Position numbers and translations under genes: made by a program | The notes under the pieces: generated by a model | Databases searched by the model: none | Told to the model about the DNA's origin: nothing | The model's input: the letters and a program-made list of their open reading frames with translations, nothing else | DNA from: Chelydra serpentina | Lineage: Eukaryota > Chordata > Testudines > Chelydridae | Assembly (NCBI GenBank): GCA_037349315.1 | Contig: JBAIAC010000004.1 | Coordinates: 78,360,501 to 78,424,500, forward strand | Direction of reading: 5' to 3' | Length of the DNA: 64,000 nucleotides | In this document: piece after piece, positions 20,404 to 33,987 of the stretch | Layout: each line of letters begins with the position of its first letter | Numbering within the stretch: the first letter of the stretch is position 1

Positions 20404-22321
20404 CTAATCTGCACAGAGGGAAATAACCTACAGTTTACTCCAACCTGCAGGTGATAGGGAAAATGTATGCTTCCCATAACCCAGCATACTGCAGCCAATT
20501 TCTAACTGATCCTCAACCAGTGGATACCCAACCACAAGCTGAGCTGTATTTACAGCTCTTTATTGGTTTAAATGCTTTCAGGTTCCATTCTGGAAATATG
20601 CCAGTAAAGAAATACCCATGTCCATATTAATGTATACATAACCATATTTGGGGGGGGGGGGGAAGGGGGAGGTTCTGCCTGCTCCTTATGTGCAACACAT
20701 CAGAAGCCAAATGAATATGTCTCTTAGAGGTGCAGTGCCATAGTCTGTATCTTGAAAAGAATTGCATTTAACCATTTGCCTTTTGTGTTAACATTTAATG
20801 TGTGTAGACTTGGCAGAATTTGGTTTTTAACTTTTAATAACTGATCGATAATGTGTTTTATTTTTAAGCATTTTTTCAATCTTTATTCATTGAAATTGTC
20901 ACAGTAACACACAATTATGGGGTAGTGAAACAATTATTTAATGACAGTGGGCATTGAGATTCAAACTTAAAGCTTTATAAGCATTAAAACACAAATGGTA
21001 TAGTTTGACATGTGATATTGACAAAGTAAATATCCCTATATGAAACTCTAATAAGTTGCCAAGCAGCAGTTCTTACTTTGACTATCTGTAAATTTGGATA
21101 ATTATCAATGAAAACATTTTTGTTGGTTTGTGTGAGTATGTGAAATTAATGTTTACTAACATCTATGGATAAAAATCCAATCCTTCCAAGCCTAAATATG
21201 TGTCATCCTCCCTTGTATGGTCCCTAGAGATAGATTGTCATCAGACATCAGCTACTAATATTACTCGTGTATGGAGCCAAACTATACAGTATGTTTGCCA
21301 AATTTGTTATGATTGCAAAACCAGCACATTGCTTCTAATCTCCTCTGCTCATCCAACCAAAATCACAGCTCTAACCAAAAAAATAAACTAACGAAATCAA
21401 GCAGGGCATGCTTGGAACTGAATGTAGACTTTGCAATAATAGTGCCTATTAGAACTAAATCACACTCTTCCTGCTTTATGTGATATTACCATGACCATTC
21501 AGCATTAACAAATCTAGTTGGGTAAATCCTGGCAGGAAGACAGCGTGGGAAAGTGCCAAATCTTCTCCACGGCTTAGTGTTCACAACAAAAAAGCCTAAA
21601 ATATTCAGAATGCTTTTTAATTTTTTTTAAATTCACATCAAGCCAGTCTCTGCCCCCAGTTCACAGCCCCATTGTGTTGCTCCAACTGGTTGAATCTCCC
21701 CAGCTGAAGATTCCTGGAGCACCAAACCTTTCAAGAAGTACTACAACCCCAACTGTATACAAAATGACTGTTTATCTAGACCATGAATAAAGTGATCTTG
21801 ACTCTTAAGAGTATATTTACTAAGAGTAACTTTATTATTACATTTGCTAGTGGGTATTTAGCTACATTATTCTTTCAACTGTGATAAGCCGCCTATTTAA
21901 CATAATATAATATGAATATGGCATTGTATTAGTATTGTACTGTTTTTTATTTGCCTGGACCATCCTGTCCAGCAGTGAGATGTGTAGGGGGTGGCTCAGT
22001 AGGGAGGAAATTTCCATTAAGCTCTCATTGTAAAGATCCCCACCCATTGTTCATTCTCTCCTGAGCTGCCAATATGGCCTCTTGGATAACTGAAATTATC
22101 TTTGCTTCCTGGTAGACCAAGTCAAACAGTACAGTGTAATCGTTTTATCCTGGTGGGATGGGAAAGAGAAATAATGTAAAAGCACAATTATATAATATGC
22201 ACAAAGTCTAAAAATATAGAAACAATTGACTTTGTAGATCCTTTTCTATTCTTTCACTCTAAATAGATAGGTGCCTCTAGCTGCCCGCCTCTGTAATCAA
22301 TTCCCTACAAAGACTCATATC
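20404..22321. other. No recognised feature
   Basis: AT-rich. A 13-base G run lies at about 20650. No coding or transposon signature was seen. Confidence 0.4.
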
Positions 22322-22425
22322 CTATAAGGCTAGAAGGGACCATCATGATCATCTAGTCTGACCTCCTGCACATTGCAGTTCCCACACTGTGTTCCATGGT
22401 CCACGGAGCTTGTGCTGGTGGTTCA
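22322..22425 (-). repeat. CR1 3'-end fragment (minus strand)
   Basis: GAAGGGACC-ATCATGATCATCTAGTCTGACC-TCCTGCA reads, on the other strand, as the 3' end of a CR1 subfamily. Heavily truncated. Confidence 0.65.
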
Positions 22426-25400
22426 CAGAGAACTGGCTGGTTAGATGGTGCTGACTCTTCCTATTCTCTCCCAGATGATAAATTGCGTTGAAAGATATTT
22501 TAAAATATGTGAACCAGTATTAGAATGGAGGCAGTCATAAATAGTAAACAGGCAATTATCTCGTTCAGAACCAAGGTCAATGCCTGGTTCCCAGGAAGCT
22601 ATTCTGGCCCAAGAATTCTCTCTTGTTAGAGAGAGAGAGAAAGGCATGGAGCAAAGTCTCCTAATACTTGCAGCAGCTTCTCTCAAAAGCCCTTGAATAA
22701 CCCAACTAACAATACAGACTTTTTTCAAAGACTAAAATCTTGCTGGCATGCTCTGAAAAAGAACATGTCAGACTGTGTAACAGCTCCAACTTCTGACTCC
22801 TTCCATAACATTATTAGTCAGTGACAAACTTCCAGCTAAAGCCCCGATATTACAAAAAATATCTTCTCCACACAGAAGATCCATAGACCTCCTCCTAACG
22901 TGATAATATCGATAGCATTCTGTGCTTTCCATAGCTCAGACTATGGATTTTTTTTGGCAGGGAGAGCCCTAAATTCTGAAACAAAAACATAGCTCCATTT
23001 AAGATTTCATGTTCAGCTAATAGTAGGTGCAGTTAGACAAGTTTTAAACTCAGCAGTATATGTTAATTCTGCCCCACTCACCTATGTGGGGGCAATTCCC
23101 TATACAGTGCCATTGAAATCCATGAGATTACTTAGAGTACCCCTAGTACTCAACCTGAGTAAAGGTGGAAGAATCGTGCCCTGTATTTGAAAGTCATTAG
23201 TGGAAAAGAAACTCAACACTGACAGACATTTTCTGCTCCTTTTATTCATGTGAGTAAAAGGAAAGCAGGATTTCTCCCAAAATGTCAAACAAAATCACTT
23301 TTCTGACTATCAGCACATTTTAATGCCCAGATGCTGTCACTTTTACACATACCCTGGGTGTAGTCCCATTGAAATCAGTTGGACTACTATGGAATACTTC
23401 ACTACATATTGTAAGGGTATAGAATTGGACCTTATGAAATACCAGAAACCATTTTCCAATCACACAGCAGGAAAATGTTGTAGAAAGAAATAGCTGAGCA
23501 GGAAACAAACATTTTTTAAAAATAAGTACAAATATTACAATATTTGCCAGTGCACCTCACTTCTTTAGTGTCAATTAATATGGGTAGACGTGAATATTCG
23601 CACCAAATAAATAGCGGATAAATAACAAGTTGCATCAAACTTGGAAAATGTGTTGGCCTTAAAGAGAGCCTGTTGGAGATTAAACATTTTACAAGTAAAA
23701 GCTAAGTTCACTCCTTTTCCACTGACTTTGTCCTCTGTGGAGTTGTATTATGCTCTTTAGGGTATGTATCTTAGAGATGTTCAATTATTCATGTAAGAAG
23801 AGTAGTGCAATGAGTTGCTGAACGATGCACCTTCTGAGACAAGGGTCCTTGCCAATAAAAATATAAACTATGCCTCCAAATATGCTTTAAAAGTGTCACC
23901 AGAAGAATCTACATCTTCCATTTTTAGAGTATTCCCATATCTTTCCTCTTGTTTTTATTACCAGCGGCATTATGTTAATCATCATCAAATCTGCTACACT
24001 CATTTCACTTTCCCCATTGTGGGTAAAAGAAATGCTACATTCTCTAGGTTAATTAGAGCATAATTCCCAAAGCCACATACACATGCACAGACATAGAATG
24101 AATACTTTATACTGGTTGGCTGATTTTAATGCTGCTTTATCGTTTACCATCTGTCAAAAACACAAACTAGTTATCTGTCTGTCTTTTTTCCCCTTGGATG
24201 GTTACTGCTTGTTAGAGAAATAAAGGACTTCAAATGCCATCTTTCTTTGACAGGGAGTTGAACTGGGGGCTCAATCCTATAAAGTGCTGTATACCTCATG
24301 AAAGGTGTTGAGAACCTTCATGCTTTGATTTCAAAAGGGGGTGATGATGATCCGCACCTTGCAACTTTGGACCCTTTAATAGATCTCTCATATCTCTGAG
24401 ATTATGAAAAGCTACCAGAAAACTATACTCTGTTCTATACATAGCATTCCCATTCCTTTAGAGAAAATCATTGAACAGACCCCTTAAATGAACAAAGAGT
24501 ATTTAATACTCTGGCAAAACTGCCTGCAATAAAACTATTTTGAGCTCTCCTATAGAAGATCTGCCCTGTAGATTAGTTCAGGTACACACAGCTGCAAGGG
24601 AATAGAAATATTTCACAGCTCAATAAAGGGGGCAGCTGGTATTTTGATTAACCTCAGAGTGATTTCAGTATGAGTCGAAGTGTGGTGTTCATTTTGAACA
24701 AAAGAACACGGCTGATGGAGCCACATCATCATGGTCAGCTTTTATCAGCCAAGAATTGGATGAATGTCTCTCTCAAAGTCTTAGCTTTTCACTTCTCTAT
24801 ATGCACATTGCTATTTCCTCTCTCCATCAGTTATTTGCTTGCATACATTAGCAACATAAAACCAAAATATGCATTATTTGGATGGAAAAATGTCTAGTCT
24901 TTCTTTAGGCTTCCCTGCCAGAAAACAGGATATCGAGAAATACTGTATTTTTCCATGAACACTTATGAATTTATTTCTATAATCTATTTTACATACTAAA
25001 ATCAGGAATTAGAAGCAGACCTCCTGTTTTTGCACCGCTCAAAGCTATCTGTTTCTCTCAATGTTTGATTTAAATGGGCTTTGGAATAAGCCCATAGTTT
25101 TTGTCATAATATTTACTGTGTAGTTGTGTCCAGAGGTTCATTTTTTTAAAAACATACCTGATTTTCCCCCTATGCTTTCTGTATGTCAACAATATCTGCT
25201 TTCTTCTCCATAATGTTGTTTGAGAAGCCATTGATTCAATTCTGGTTTCTTCCTTACATGTGAATTACAGTGGGAGATTTTTTATATTAGGGAAATGGAC
25301 CTGGGCATCCTGACTCTATCAGTCAAATGTCATCTGACGATAGTAGCACCTTTTATTCAAGCCCGAGATTAGATTTCTCTTTAGGGTGTCACAAACATCT

Positions 25401-25469
25401 GGGATAATTAACTTTTTCACTTGGGTTATTCCACCTGATTTTATCCAATTTAACTAGCTGTCCTAGGTG
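22426..25469. other. Mostly unrecognised, with decayed palindromic fragments
   Basis: Two stretches (about 23100-23180 and 23330-23430) show the CCATTGAAATC / AGTCCCATTGAAATCAGTT style of decayed palindromic repeats. Otherwise AT-rich, without coding potential. Confidence 0.35.
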
Positions 25470-26290
25470 GCTGCATTGCTCAGGACACACCGGTGAATGA
25501 AAGACAGACATTGGAATGGCTTTAAACCACAGGCTGCAACTTTATTAATTTCACCTTGGATATGGGCGGTATACACCCATCCGTCTCACATACAAGGCAT
25601 TTAACTCGGTCCAATGCAGGTTTACAGAGCTTGTACCATAGAACCAATAATTTGGGGGACATCCCCTGCCAATCCCTCCCAGGCCTCAGCTCACTTCTTA
25701 GTCCTCTAAGTCTCCCCCCACTTATGGGGGGGGCAGGGAGGAAAGTGAGTACCAAAATGGGGACTTCGGTCTGTGAAGACTACAGGTTTCCCCTTCTCCT
25801 TATAGGCACAAGGTCAACCAGCTAAAATCTCAGATTTCATCTATCTATGAGAGCTGGCCCTTTTGGCCTTTATCTTCACAGGACATTGGCCACAAGTTGT
25901 AACAAACTATACATCCTATATTTTCATTTGATATTAGATTATAAATCCTCATCTTCTGTATCCCAGCTGTACTCCATAATGCTGTGAGGAAGGTGAAAAA
26001 ATCACACAATTTGGCCCAAGAGGAAAAGTTCCTTCCTGATCCTGAAAAACAGGTGATTGGTCAGACCCGCAGCATCCTGGAAACACAGCCACTCCCCTTC
26101 CCTCCTCTCTTCTGTGTTACAAGATTTGCCCGTTACTTTGGGATATGCTCATTTATTAGGTTTACTCTTCTGGGGTGGGGGTTCTGTAATTCTATCAATG
26201 TATTATTATTATTCTATCAATGTATGTATCATAGGGAGCTCTACTTCTCCCTTCTGCAAGTTCCCTCCCAATGGAGCTATCCTGCAGGAC
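25470..26290 (-). repeat. Unclassified repeat cluster, LTR-like on the minus strand
   Basis: It contains CTGCAACTTTATTAATTTCACC, which reads as an AATAAA signal on the minus strand, a GC-rich stretch with CCCCCCC near 25725, and a block near 25985-26090 (TTGGCCCAAGAGGAAAAGTTCC) that I recall as repetitive in reptiles. No boundaries were found. Confidence 0.3.
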
Positions 26291-29200
26291 TAATTATAGC
26301 TTTCTTTACTTAGAAAAACCAGAACAAGCTAAATTTTGCTTGCAACACCTGTACAGCTGCAGTGAAGTATGGGATGTGATTTGCTGAGTGTCAATGTACT
26401 TGTCCATGATTACTATACACCAGTTAAGAGGGTGGTGCTGGCATTGCCCTCCAATAATGTCAAGCATCAAGTATTTCTGGTCGAAGAGAAAATTTTAAAA
26501 AAATTGTGAAAATAAAAAGCTACAGTAATTCACTCCACTGAAGCTCCCTATTTAATATACCATCCCCGCTTGGGACAGACACTTTCTGTTTCTAAAACAC
26601 ACTTGCAGCATTGTTTTAAGCAATTTGGGGCATGTGGAGGCATGACATTTAAGATCAAACATTCCTCATTTGCTAAGTGAAAAATATACTAACTACATGG
26701 TGTTGCTAAAATCTGTGCTTTATACAAATAAACAATACTGTTACAGAATTAGTCAGCAGCAACTAGAACAATATTGTAAGCATATGCATGTGGCTGAGGA
26801 AAAACTCATTTATCATGTTGATAAAAGGAATTTAAATCCAAGGGTTCCTTCCCCTCAGTTTCATGAGAACTAGGACTTGCCTAGAGAGCTCACTGGTTTT
26901 CAGAGATCTTGAGCCAGAGATTCCACTAACCATTGTTTGCCAAATTTCTTCCTTCCCACTATAAAATGCATTAATCAATGTGGATTTCTCTCACCATCAG
27001 CTTCTTGATTGTTCTTGGCCCTGCTGTAGAGGACTGAAGTGCTGGCTGGGCTCTTATAATAGCAGATCCCAATTGTCTTGGGGATAGCTTCTGGCACCGT
27101 CTTGAAAATAATGAGCAGGGGCTTTTGCTTAGAGTGTGATGGGTGACTTACATGTGTTGATTGGGGCTGGATGAAGACTGATTTTTTTAAAAATAAACTG
27201 TTGCCTGATTTCTGTGTAGTGTGTTTTAGTGTTTGGGTGCTGGTGAATATATTTAAACAGCAGTTGTTACACAACATGATGTTGTGTTGAAATTTTTTTA
27301 ATGGAGCGTATAAATCCCTTAGGCAACTTTGAAAATATCAGCTCACAATTTTAGCTCCGTTTCCCTAGGAATGTCAGCCTTCCGTCACTCCCTTTATCAA
27401 ACAACCACTGCCACATCACCAACCATTCCCCTCTTGGTGTTGGGAGAGGGTAGCATAGGGAACGATTGCATGAAGAAGAGACGGTTGAGGGAGCTGAGTT
27501 AAGACTGGTGTGTGTTGTATGTCAGTAGTAGTACTGGCAAGATGTGTCTGCCTGTAGGTGGAGGAGCAGAGGATATGTACTGTTAGGTGGCTTGGCTTTT
27601 CATGTCATTGCTTTTATTGTTTTGTGCCAGGTATCTATACGTAACATCTTTAACTGCATCTCATAAAGTGGTGTGTGTGTGTGCGTGCTTAAGTGCCCAA
27701 GGAATGCAACTTTAGGTACATAGTATGCATAGATATGTATTTGTATCATACTAATTTACTTAAAAATAAAAGAAAAACTTAATTCCATGTGTCCGCTCTG
27801 GCTCTGCCTTCCAAATATAGTCGATTCCCCCTTGTTAAAAAACTGAAAACTATGTTTGCTTAACCTCAGGGCAGAAACATATCTCTGGATTTGTTTTTGA
27901 AAGTACTCATTGCCCTCGGGGGAAAATAATTATCTTCTGAGTGAACATGGGAAGACTACAGCAGACCTTTTCCCACTGTCTGACACTTAATGTATAGGAG
28001 GTTATTGTCTACTGCTGATAAAGCAGCCAAGCAAACACTACTTGGATGTCATTTTTTTGTATTAGATACAGTGACAGCTTTTTGTCTAGCGGCATTATCA
28101 GAGTTGTGTTACCCACTGATGAGTGACGGGAGGGTAGGAGAACTTGGGCCCACCCTTCTTCATGGGGTTCCAACCCCATGAAACAGTGTACCCTGACAGA
28201 GTTCAGGTCCTGATACCCCCAAACTCATTCCCTTGTAGGTCACTTCCTACCCTCATTCCAGTCTCTACCCCAGTCATCTCGGGGTTGGACAAAGTATCCC
28301 TCTTGTGTTCTCTCTGATTCATCTCCAGAGTCGTCTCTGCTGGCAACAGTGGGTCATCCCCTTGGGTTTCCATGGTCAACTGGCTTCCCACAGCATGGCT
28401 AGAAGGCTTTACCCCGGGAGCTTGGAGTCCTGGTGGCTTCCCAGCAGGAGGTTGCTGCAACTTCTCTTCCTTCTGCCTATGCTCAACATGGGTTTGTAAA
28501 TCCCATGAAAATTACCATAGCACACAATAAGCTATTTGGGGCACAAGCTATTTTTTTGTTCTGTTTGCTCAGTGCTACTCACAGTTCTGACCCATGAGGG
28601 CTCCTAGATATTCCTTCAATAATAAATTAATTCACTAGTGTTTTTCTAACTGGTTCAAAGTGAACACACAAAATGCAGCATATACCACTGAGAGAGAAAC
28701 TGATAGTTTCTGCTGATTGATATTCTTTACGAGGAGTGGTAGGCTCAGCCAGTCAGGGAAGCAGAAACTGTATCGTGTGACTTTAACAGCAATGCCTGTT
28801 ATGGTCACTAGATGCAAATATGTCCTCTGAATGGGAAGAGTTCTGCCCAAATTAAGCTGTTTGCAGGATTGGGGCTGCAGGGTTTAATTCCAGCTCAAAT
28901 TTTGAAATGCACTGTCAAAATCAGTAAAAATAATACAAAACTGTTTGCAGGCATACAGATGTTCAGTAAAATGCTTAGCTGATGTAAAAAAATGCATGTT
29001 AGTGAAGATTCTGGAAACTCAAAAATACTTAAGTGTGTTTGATTTTCTTTCTCAGCATTTCACACCAATGTAGCATGCAGATAGACAACTTGAGATCTAT
29101 ACCATACTTTCCCAGCTATTGAGAGCACAAGGAAATGGGAAAAAAATATTTTATTAAAGTAATGCAATGAGCATAAATTAGAGAATTGCAGTCTATTTTG

Positions 29201-29614
29201 AGATGGGAAGCAGTTACTGACTCATGTGACAGGATTGCTGTTCCATTATAAAGTCTCATTAAAATTTATGTGAATTCCAGAATTAAATGGTTTGGGGGGG
29301 AGGAAGGGGTTGTGTTTCAGCATCTGCTGTGCCCTTACATTTTTCATACTTATAACTGATATAAACAGGAAGTACCTTTTAATTCATACATTGTTTCTAC
29401 TATTTTTTGAGTATATCTATTTTTACACAGCACGTTCATGGCACTAAATGTTTGGAACAGTGGTTAAATGTTTGTTTTCATAATTCCATATAAATCACTG
29501 CAGAATGAGTTTCAGAAATGACTTCCATGTATATTTTCAATTATCACACCCCAGTACCAGTTTAATGAGTTAACATCCCCGCTGTACTGTGAAGCTTCTT
29601 TGCTGCAACCAAAC
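26291..29614. other. No firm feature
   Basis: AT-rich, with a (GT)n stretch near 27670 and a less AT-rich block at 28150-28490 that could be an old LTR fragment. No protein family recognised. Confidence 0.35.
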
Positions 29615-29725
29615 TAGGGTCCCAATCCTGCAAGACTTGAACATGAGTAGTCCTATTGTTCAATAGAACTACTCTCACTGTGTAAACACATGCATAAGTC
29701 TCTGCAGGATCAGGGCCTTCCTGGT
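29615..29725. repeat. Palindromic MITE-like repeat
   Basis: CCCAATCCTGCAAGACTT at the left and AGTCTCTGCAGGATCAGG at the right are inverted, around ATGAGTAGTCC / AGAACTACTC. Same style as the fragment at 11471. Confidence 0.55.
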
Positions 29726-29829
29726 ACTCTTTTGAGGCAAAATGTGTCTCAGGTGCTGCCTTATGCACTGAGGTTCCAGTGGAATCCTGTCAGCTGTAGT
29801 TAGTACCATGGACACTATTTTAAAATCTT

Positions 29830-30046
29830 GGGTCAAGACTTTCAAAAGCAGCTAGTGATATTGGTGCCTCACTTTTGTATTTTTTTTTTCTCAAATTGAG
29901 ATACTTATTTAAAGGGGCCTGTTTTTCAGAAAGTGCTGAGCATCCACCATCTGAAAATCAGGCCCTTTTAAGGTATCTCAGCATGGACACTCAAAATCAC
30001 TAGTCACACTTTAAAAAAAAATCTTGGTCCAGATGTTTATTGATAG
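29830..30046. repeat. Palindromic MITE-like repeat (about 215 bp)
   Basis: Inverted halves: GGTCAAGACTTTCAAAA...ACTAGTGATTTT-type ends plus an inner AAAGGGGCCTG-TTTTCAG / CTGAAAATCAGGCCCTTTT pair around a TGAGCATCCACCAT centre. No target duplication identified. Confidence 0.55.
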
Positions 30047-30253
30047 TTGGATTCCTTAGAATGTGGAAAAGCACAAACACCAGAGTATATTTAGATACTT
30101 AGAGTTGTAGATATCAAGATGTTAACGGTGCCCACTTCTCTCTCAGCAGAATTTAAGAGGTTAAGGATATTTAACAAGCAAAAAATGAGAGTGGAAGTAA
30201 GAAAAAAAAAATCAAACATCTAAAAAATGTGGAAACATTTTATTTTTTTATTT

Positions 30254-30300
30254 TATATATATATATATATATATAGTGTGTGTGTGTATACACACATACA
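30254..30300. repeat. Microsatellite (TA)n-(GT)n
   Basis: A TA run followed by a GTGTGTGTGT block and its ACAC counterpart, which could fold on itself. Confidence 0.85.
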
Positions 30301-30339
30301 CTTCTTTATTGTTTTACTTAGATTAAAACAGTAAAACCT

Positions 30340-31855
30340 CAATCCACATAGATGCTACTGCAATCCACAAATCCCCCACTCAGCTACCACCTAGCCCTGT
30401 AGATGCCTAAACTTTCACTGTAAAAGTCCTTTAATTGCCTAAGTGTCTGACTGGGTGGTGTATCTAGCTAGGTGCAGATAGCGATCTCATTTTGTGTTTG
30501 TAAAATTGTTCCTAGATGGTTCCTGTAGCTTTGGGTAGGGTGACCAGACGTCCCGATAAAATCGGGACCGTCCCGATTTCCGACCATTTGTCCCGCGTCC
30601 CGACCGATGGCTGGTCGGGACGCCTTTTGTCCCGATTTTCCGTGTTCCGGATGCAGAGGGTTTTTTTTTTTGCTCAACAAGTTTGGTTGAGCCGGGTTTT
30701 TTTGTGTTTTTTTTTGTGGGAAGTCCCGATTTTCGAGTCTTCCCATCTGGTCACCCTAGCTTTGGGTCCAGGAACAATTTCCAGGACTAGGGGGCAGGTG
30801 GGGGAGAGAGAGGGAGGGGAAGAGTTAAAGTGAGGGGAATAAACCTTACCTTTGTTATCCTGCTTCCCAAGTCTTCCTCAGAGGGGTTCAGGTACAGAAC
30901 TGGGCATGTGCATTGCTGCCTCAGGCAGGTGCCCAGATGCCTATCTCATACCTAAGCCTCACCAAACCGGGTGAAGATAGGTGAGGGAATGCCTATCTTG
31001 CCTGCAGGGCCCAGTTATCTGAGCATGCTTAACTCCACACCAACCAGCCCAAGGTGGGGTTGGGGGAGAGGAAAGGAGGCAGCGTTCCTTATAACTCTTG
31101 GCCAGTGGCTAGGACACTCACCTGGGATGTGGGACACCCCAGTTCAATTCTCTGAAGAGGCATGGTGAGAAAAAGGGATCTGAACATGGGTCTCCCACCT
31201 GTGAAGAGTGACCAAGCCACTGGGTTATAGAGCCATTCTCACTCTTTTGCTGGTCCAATGCATATTTAATGTATTCATTATTTAATATAAAGTGGAACAG
31301 CTTCAACTGGAGAGTTTGAGACCTTCCCACATCAGGATATCCCATAGTCCAGTGGTTTGGGCAGTAACCAGGGAGGTGGGAAACCCCTGTTTAAATCCTC
31401 TTTCCACAGCAGGAAGGGGGAATTGAACTGAGGTCACCTACATCACAGCCTAATGTTTCAGGTATTCTCCTAACAGTCATAAGACAATCCTCTGCTCTCC
31501 CCCTTGGCTGTCTCGTGTGGAGTCAGACATGTACCGCTGCTGTGCTTTCAAGAAGATAGGCTTTGGTGTCTATCTCAAGAAGAGGGTTCCCAGCTGTAGA
31601 TTGCAAGCAGTTGTGTCTAGCTCCCTGAGAGGAGTGGGACTTAGGACATACTCCTCTCCTCAGCATCTGCTGGCTTACATGTTGGCTTTTGTGGATCCCA
31701 TTCTCAGGCACCTATCACGTCCCATCATATAGGGAGCCTAGGCACCTAAGCCAGGCTTTGTGGATTCCACTGGGTGGCTGGTGCTTAAAAGTTAGATATT
31801 ACAAGGCTCAGCATTGTGTCGTCACCCAAGTCCCTTTGTGGATCTGAGCCTTATT
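30340..31855. repeat. Decayed DNA-transposon-like repeat region
   Basis: The left flank has AATCCACAAATCCCCC and GCCTAAGTGTCTGACTGG; the right flank has TAGGCACCTAAGCC and CCTTTGTGGATCTGAGCC. I recall these as paired ends of a long amniote MITE family. Two tRNA-like stretches (about 31095-31150 and 31350-31400, style CAGTGGNTAGG...GTTCAATTC) lie inside. A MITE is inserted at 30536-30758. Assignment is tentative. Confidence 0.35.
30536..30758. mobile_element. hAT-like MITE with CCCGAT repeats, copy 1 (223 bp)
   Basis: The ends are TAGGGTGACCAGA and its inverse TCTGGTCACCCTA (TIR at least 10 bp). The 8-bp target GCTTTGGG is duplicated at 30528-30535 and 30759-30766. The interior repeats CCCGAT and ATCGGGAC in both senses, with GTCCCGAT-AAA-ATCGGGAC forming a small hairpin. 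No ORF of its own. Relative at 43717-43956. Confidence 0.85.
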
Positions 31856-31924
31856 GACTTCAGTGGAAATATTCATGTGCATAAAGTTGCTCACATGTAA
31901 AAGTGTTTAATTTCAGAGTTCTCA

Positions 31925-32165
31925 AAAAAACCTGGATCAGTTCATGGAAGATCTGCCCATCCTGGCTAATAGCCAGGATGGGCAGGGATGGTGTCCCTAG
32001 CTTCTGTTTGCCAGAAGCTGGGCATGGGTGACAGGGGGTGGATCACTTGATGATTACCTGTTCTGTTCATTCCCTCTGGGGCACCTGGCATTGGCCACTG
32101 TCAGAAGACAGGATACTGGGCTAGATGGACCTTTGGTCTGATCTAGTATGGCCGTTCTTATGGTC
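31925..32165 (+). repeat. CR1 3'-end fragment
   Basis: It begins with CTGGATCAGTTCATGGA and continues with GGCATTGGCCACTGTCAGAAG and GGGCTAGATGGACC, ending near GGCCGTTCTTATG. This is a CR1 subfamily 3' end with its short terminal repeat. Confidence 0.75.
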
Positions 32166-32837
32166 AATCTTAGGTCCTGATCTTGTAATCTATCATCTCT
32201 ATCACTAGAGGCCTTTACGAATAGTCCCTTTTCCTTTAGTAATTACAACAGAAATAAACCTTCAAATATTATAAACATTGTTAAACCTAGCTCATTTTGT
32301 GGTACAAAGGCAGGGATATATCATGATATAAATAAGGGACTGATTTTATACTACAATCTAAGGAACACTTCCTAACTACTGTGAACAAACTTGTGGCAAC
32401 ACCCAGTCTAATATTTAAAATGGCTATTTTTGGAATGTGTAATGGTAGTGATAGAACAGCACTAAACCAGCCCCTCCCTTAGAACCACCTTTCCCAGTAA
32501 CTAGCTAGTCCCTACTAATTCTGTGTAATATAAAAAGTTCTGGTAAGACAAACTTTTTCCCAGCATGCTTTTCTAGGACTGGCCCTTTAAATTGGGCAGA
32601 GGCAAGCAGCTGCAGTCCTAAAGTGGCCATTTTGCAAATGATTGCTGTATGTTTATCTTCTCTAGTTGATAAATACCTGTTTCCTTTTTTATTGCTAAGG
32701 AAATGGTACCTTCTGCTAGGTGCCTCTGTTACCATTATACCAACTGCACAGGACTTAGAAGTCATACACTTCTACAATTAGCTTTACTAGACATAAAAAT
32801 GTGATATATTTTAAATCCATTATCTTCTGCCCTTTCT
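32166..32837. other. No recognised feature
   Basis: AT-rich spacer between the CR1 fragment and the DIRS remnant. Confidence 0.4.
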
Positions 32838-33159
32838 GGAGTAGAAGTGAGGGCTACTTGGAAGCTGGGATTCTTCAGGTAGATGCAGCCATGGATTCCA
32901 CTTAGGTATGGGTGTGCACCCAGCGTGCCAGAGAATTTTGCCTAGCAGTTCCCATAAAAGGGCAGCACTCATGCCTTGTGGCCTTAGCCCATCCTCTGGC
33001 TACATGAGGTGGCGCCGCCCCAACGCCCCTCAGTTCCTTCTTACAGCCTGTGGCTGGAGTCAGAGCTCTGTGTGATCTTAAATCACAACCTCTCACTATT
33101 TTAGTGGTTTTTCTAGTTGTATACAGTTAGTACCTTTAGTGTTGGTTGTATTTAGTTCA

Positions 33160-33460
33160 GTATCCTCCAGTGATGCCCGCACTGGGCTTTAAACATTGTC
33201 TTTCATGTGGGGGAGTGATCCCCAACAACAATCCTCACTTGCAGTGCTTGCTGTGTTTGGTTGTGGCCCACATCAAGGAGAGATGTTTCATCTGCAGATC
33301 GGTCATAAAGTAGACTCAGGTGACTCGGCACCTTTGCTGAAAGCAGCATCTAGTCAAACAGGCCATGCAGTCTGCTTCAGCTCCAAAGAAGGCCCTTGTC
33401 AGATCAGAAATCGCCCTCAGGTTCCTGGAGTGCTACTGTTTTGCGCTCTGGAATAGGTGC
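33160..33460 (+). pseudogene. DIRS gag-like fragment
   Basis: A plus-strand frame reads a Cys-rich segment (C-L-S-C-G, then C-L-L-C-L, then R-C-F-I-C) of the type seen in DIRS Gag proteins. The ORF at 33196-33456 is in a different frame over part of this, so frameshifts are present. No start can be assigned. Confidence 0.45.
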
Positions 33461-33987
33461 CTCTTCAAAGAGACGTAGGAGCCATTCCAAAATGCACTGA
33501 GGAAAAGGTCACATAAGGCCAATAGAGACCACTCCATGCTCTGTGGGGACTCTTCTGTCTCCCCCAGGAAGAGCATGAACTGGCACAGGGTTAGTGCCAG
33601 AGCATAGGATGGTGCAGGTGCCTTTAACCACTCCCTGGTACCACATCGAGAGGTTAGAGATCCTGTACCATTGACTCCAGTTCTGTCCCTGGGTGTGTCC
33701 ATTGTATCTGATACCTCCTCTACCAGCATAATCCTCTTCCAGGATGGCCTATTCAGAAAGTGGAAGTGTTTTTCAATGATGTTATTGGATCGCAGAGTTC
33801 AGCCCACACTGGCTACTTCAAAACATCTTGGAGTATTTCCCACATCTTCAGTCACCAGGCCTTGTGCTTAGCTCATTTAGGTGCATCTAGTAGCAATCTC
33901 AGCCTTTCATCCCCCAAATCATGGAAGACTGGTGTTTTTCCAATGCCATGGCAGTGAGATTCTGAAAAGAAATCTTGTCTCCAAAAA

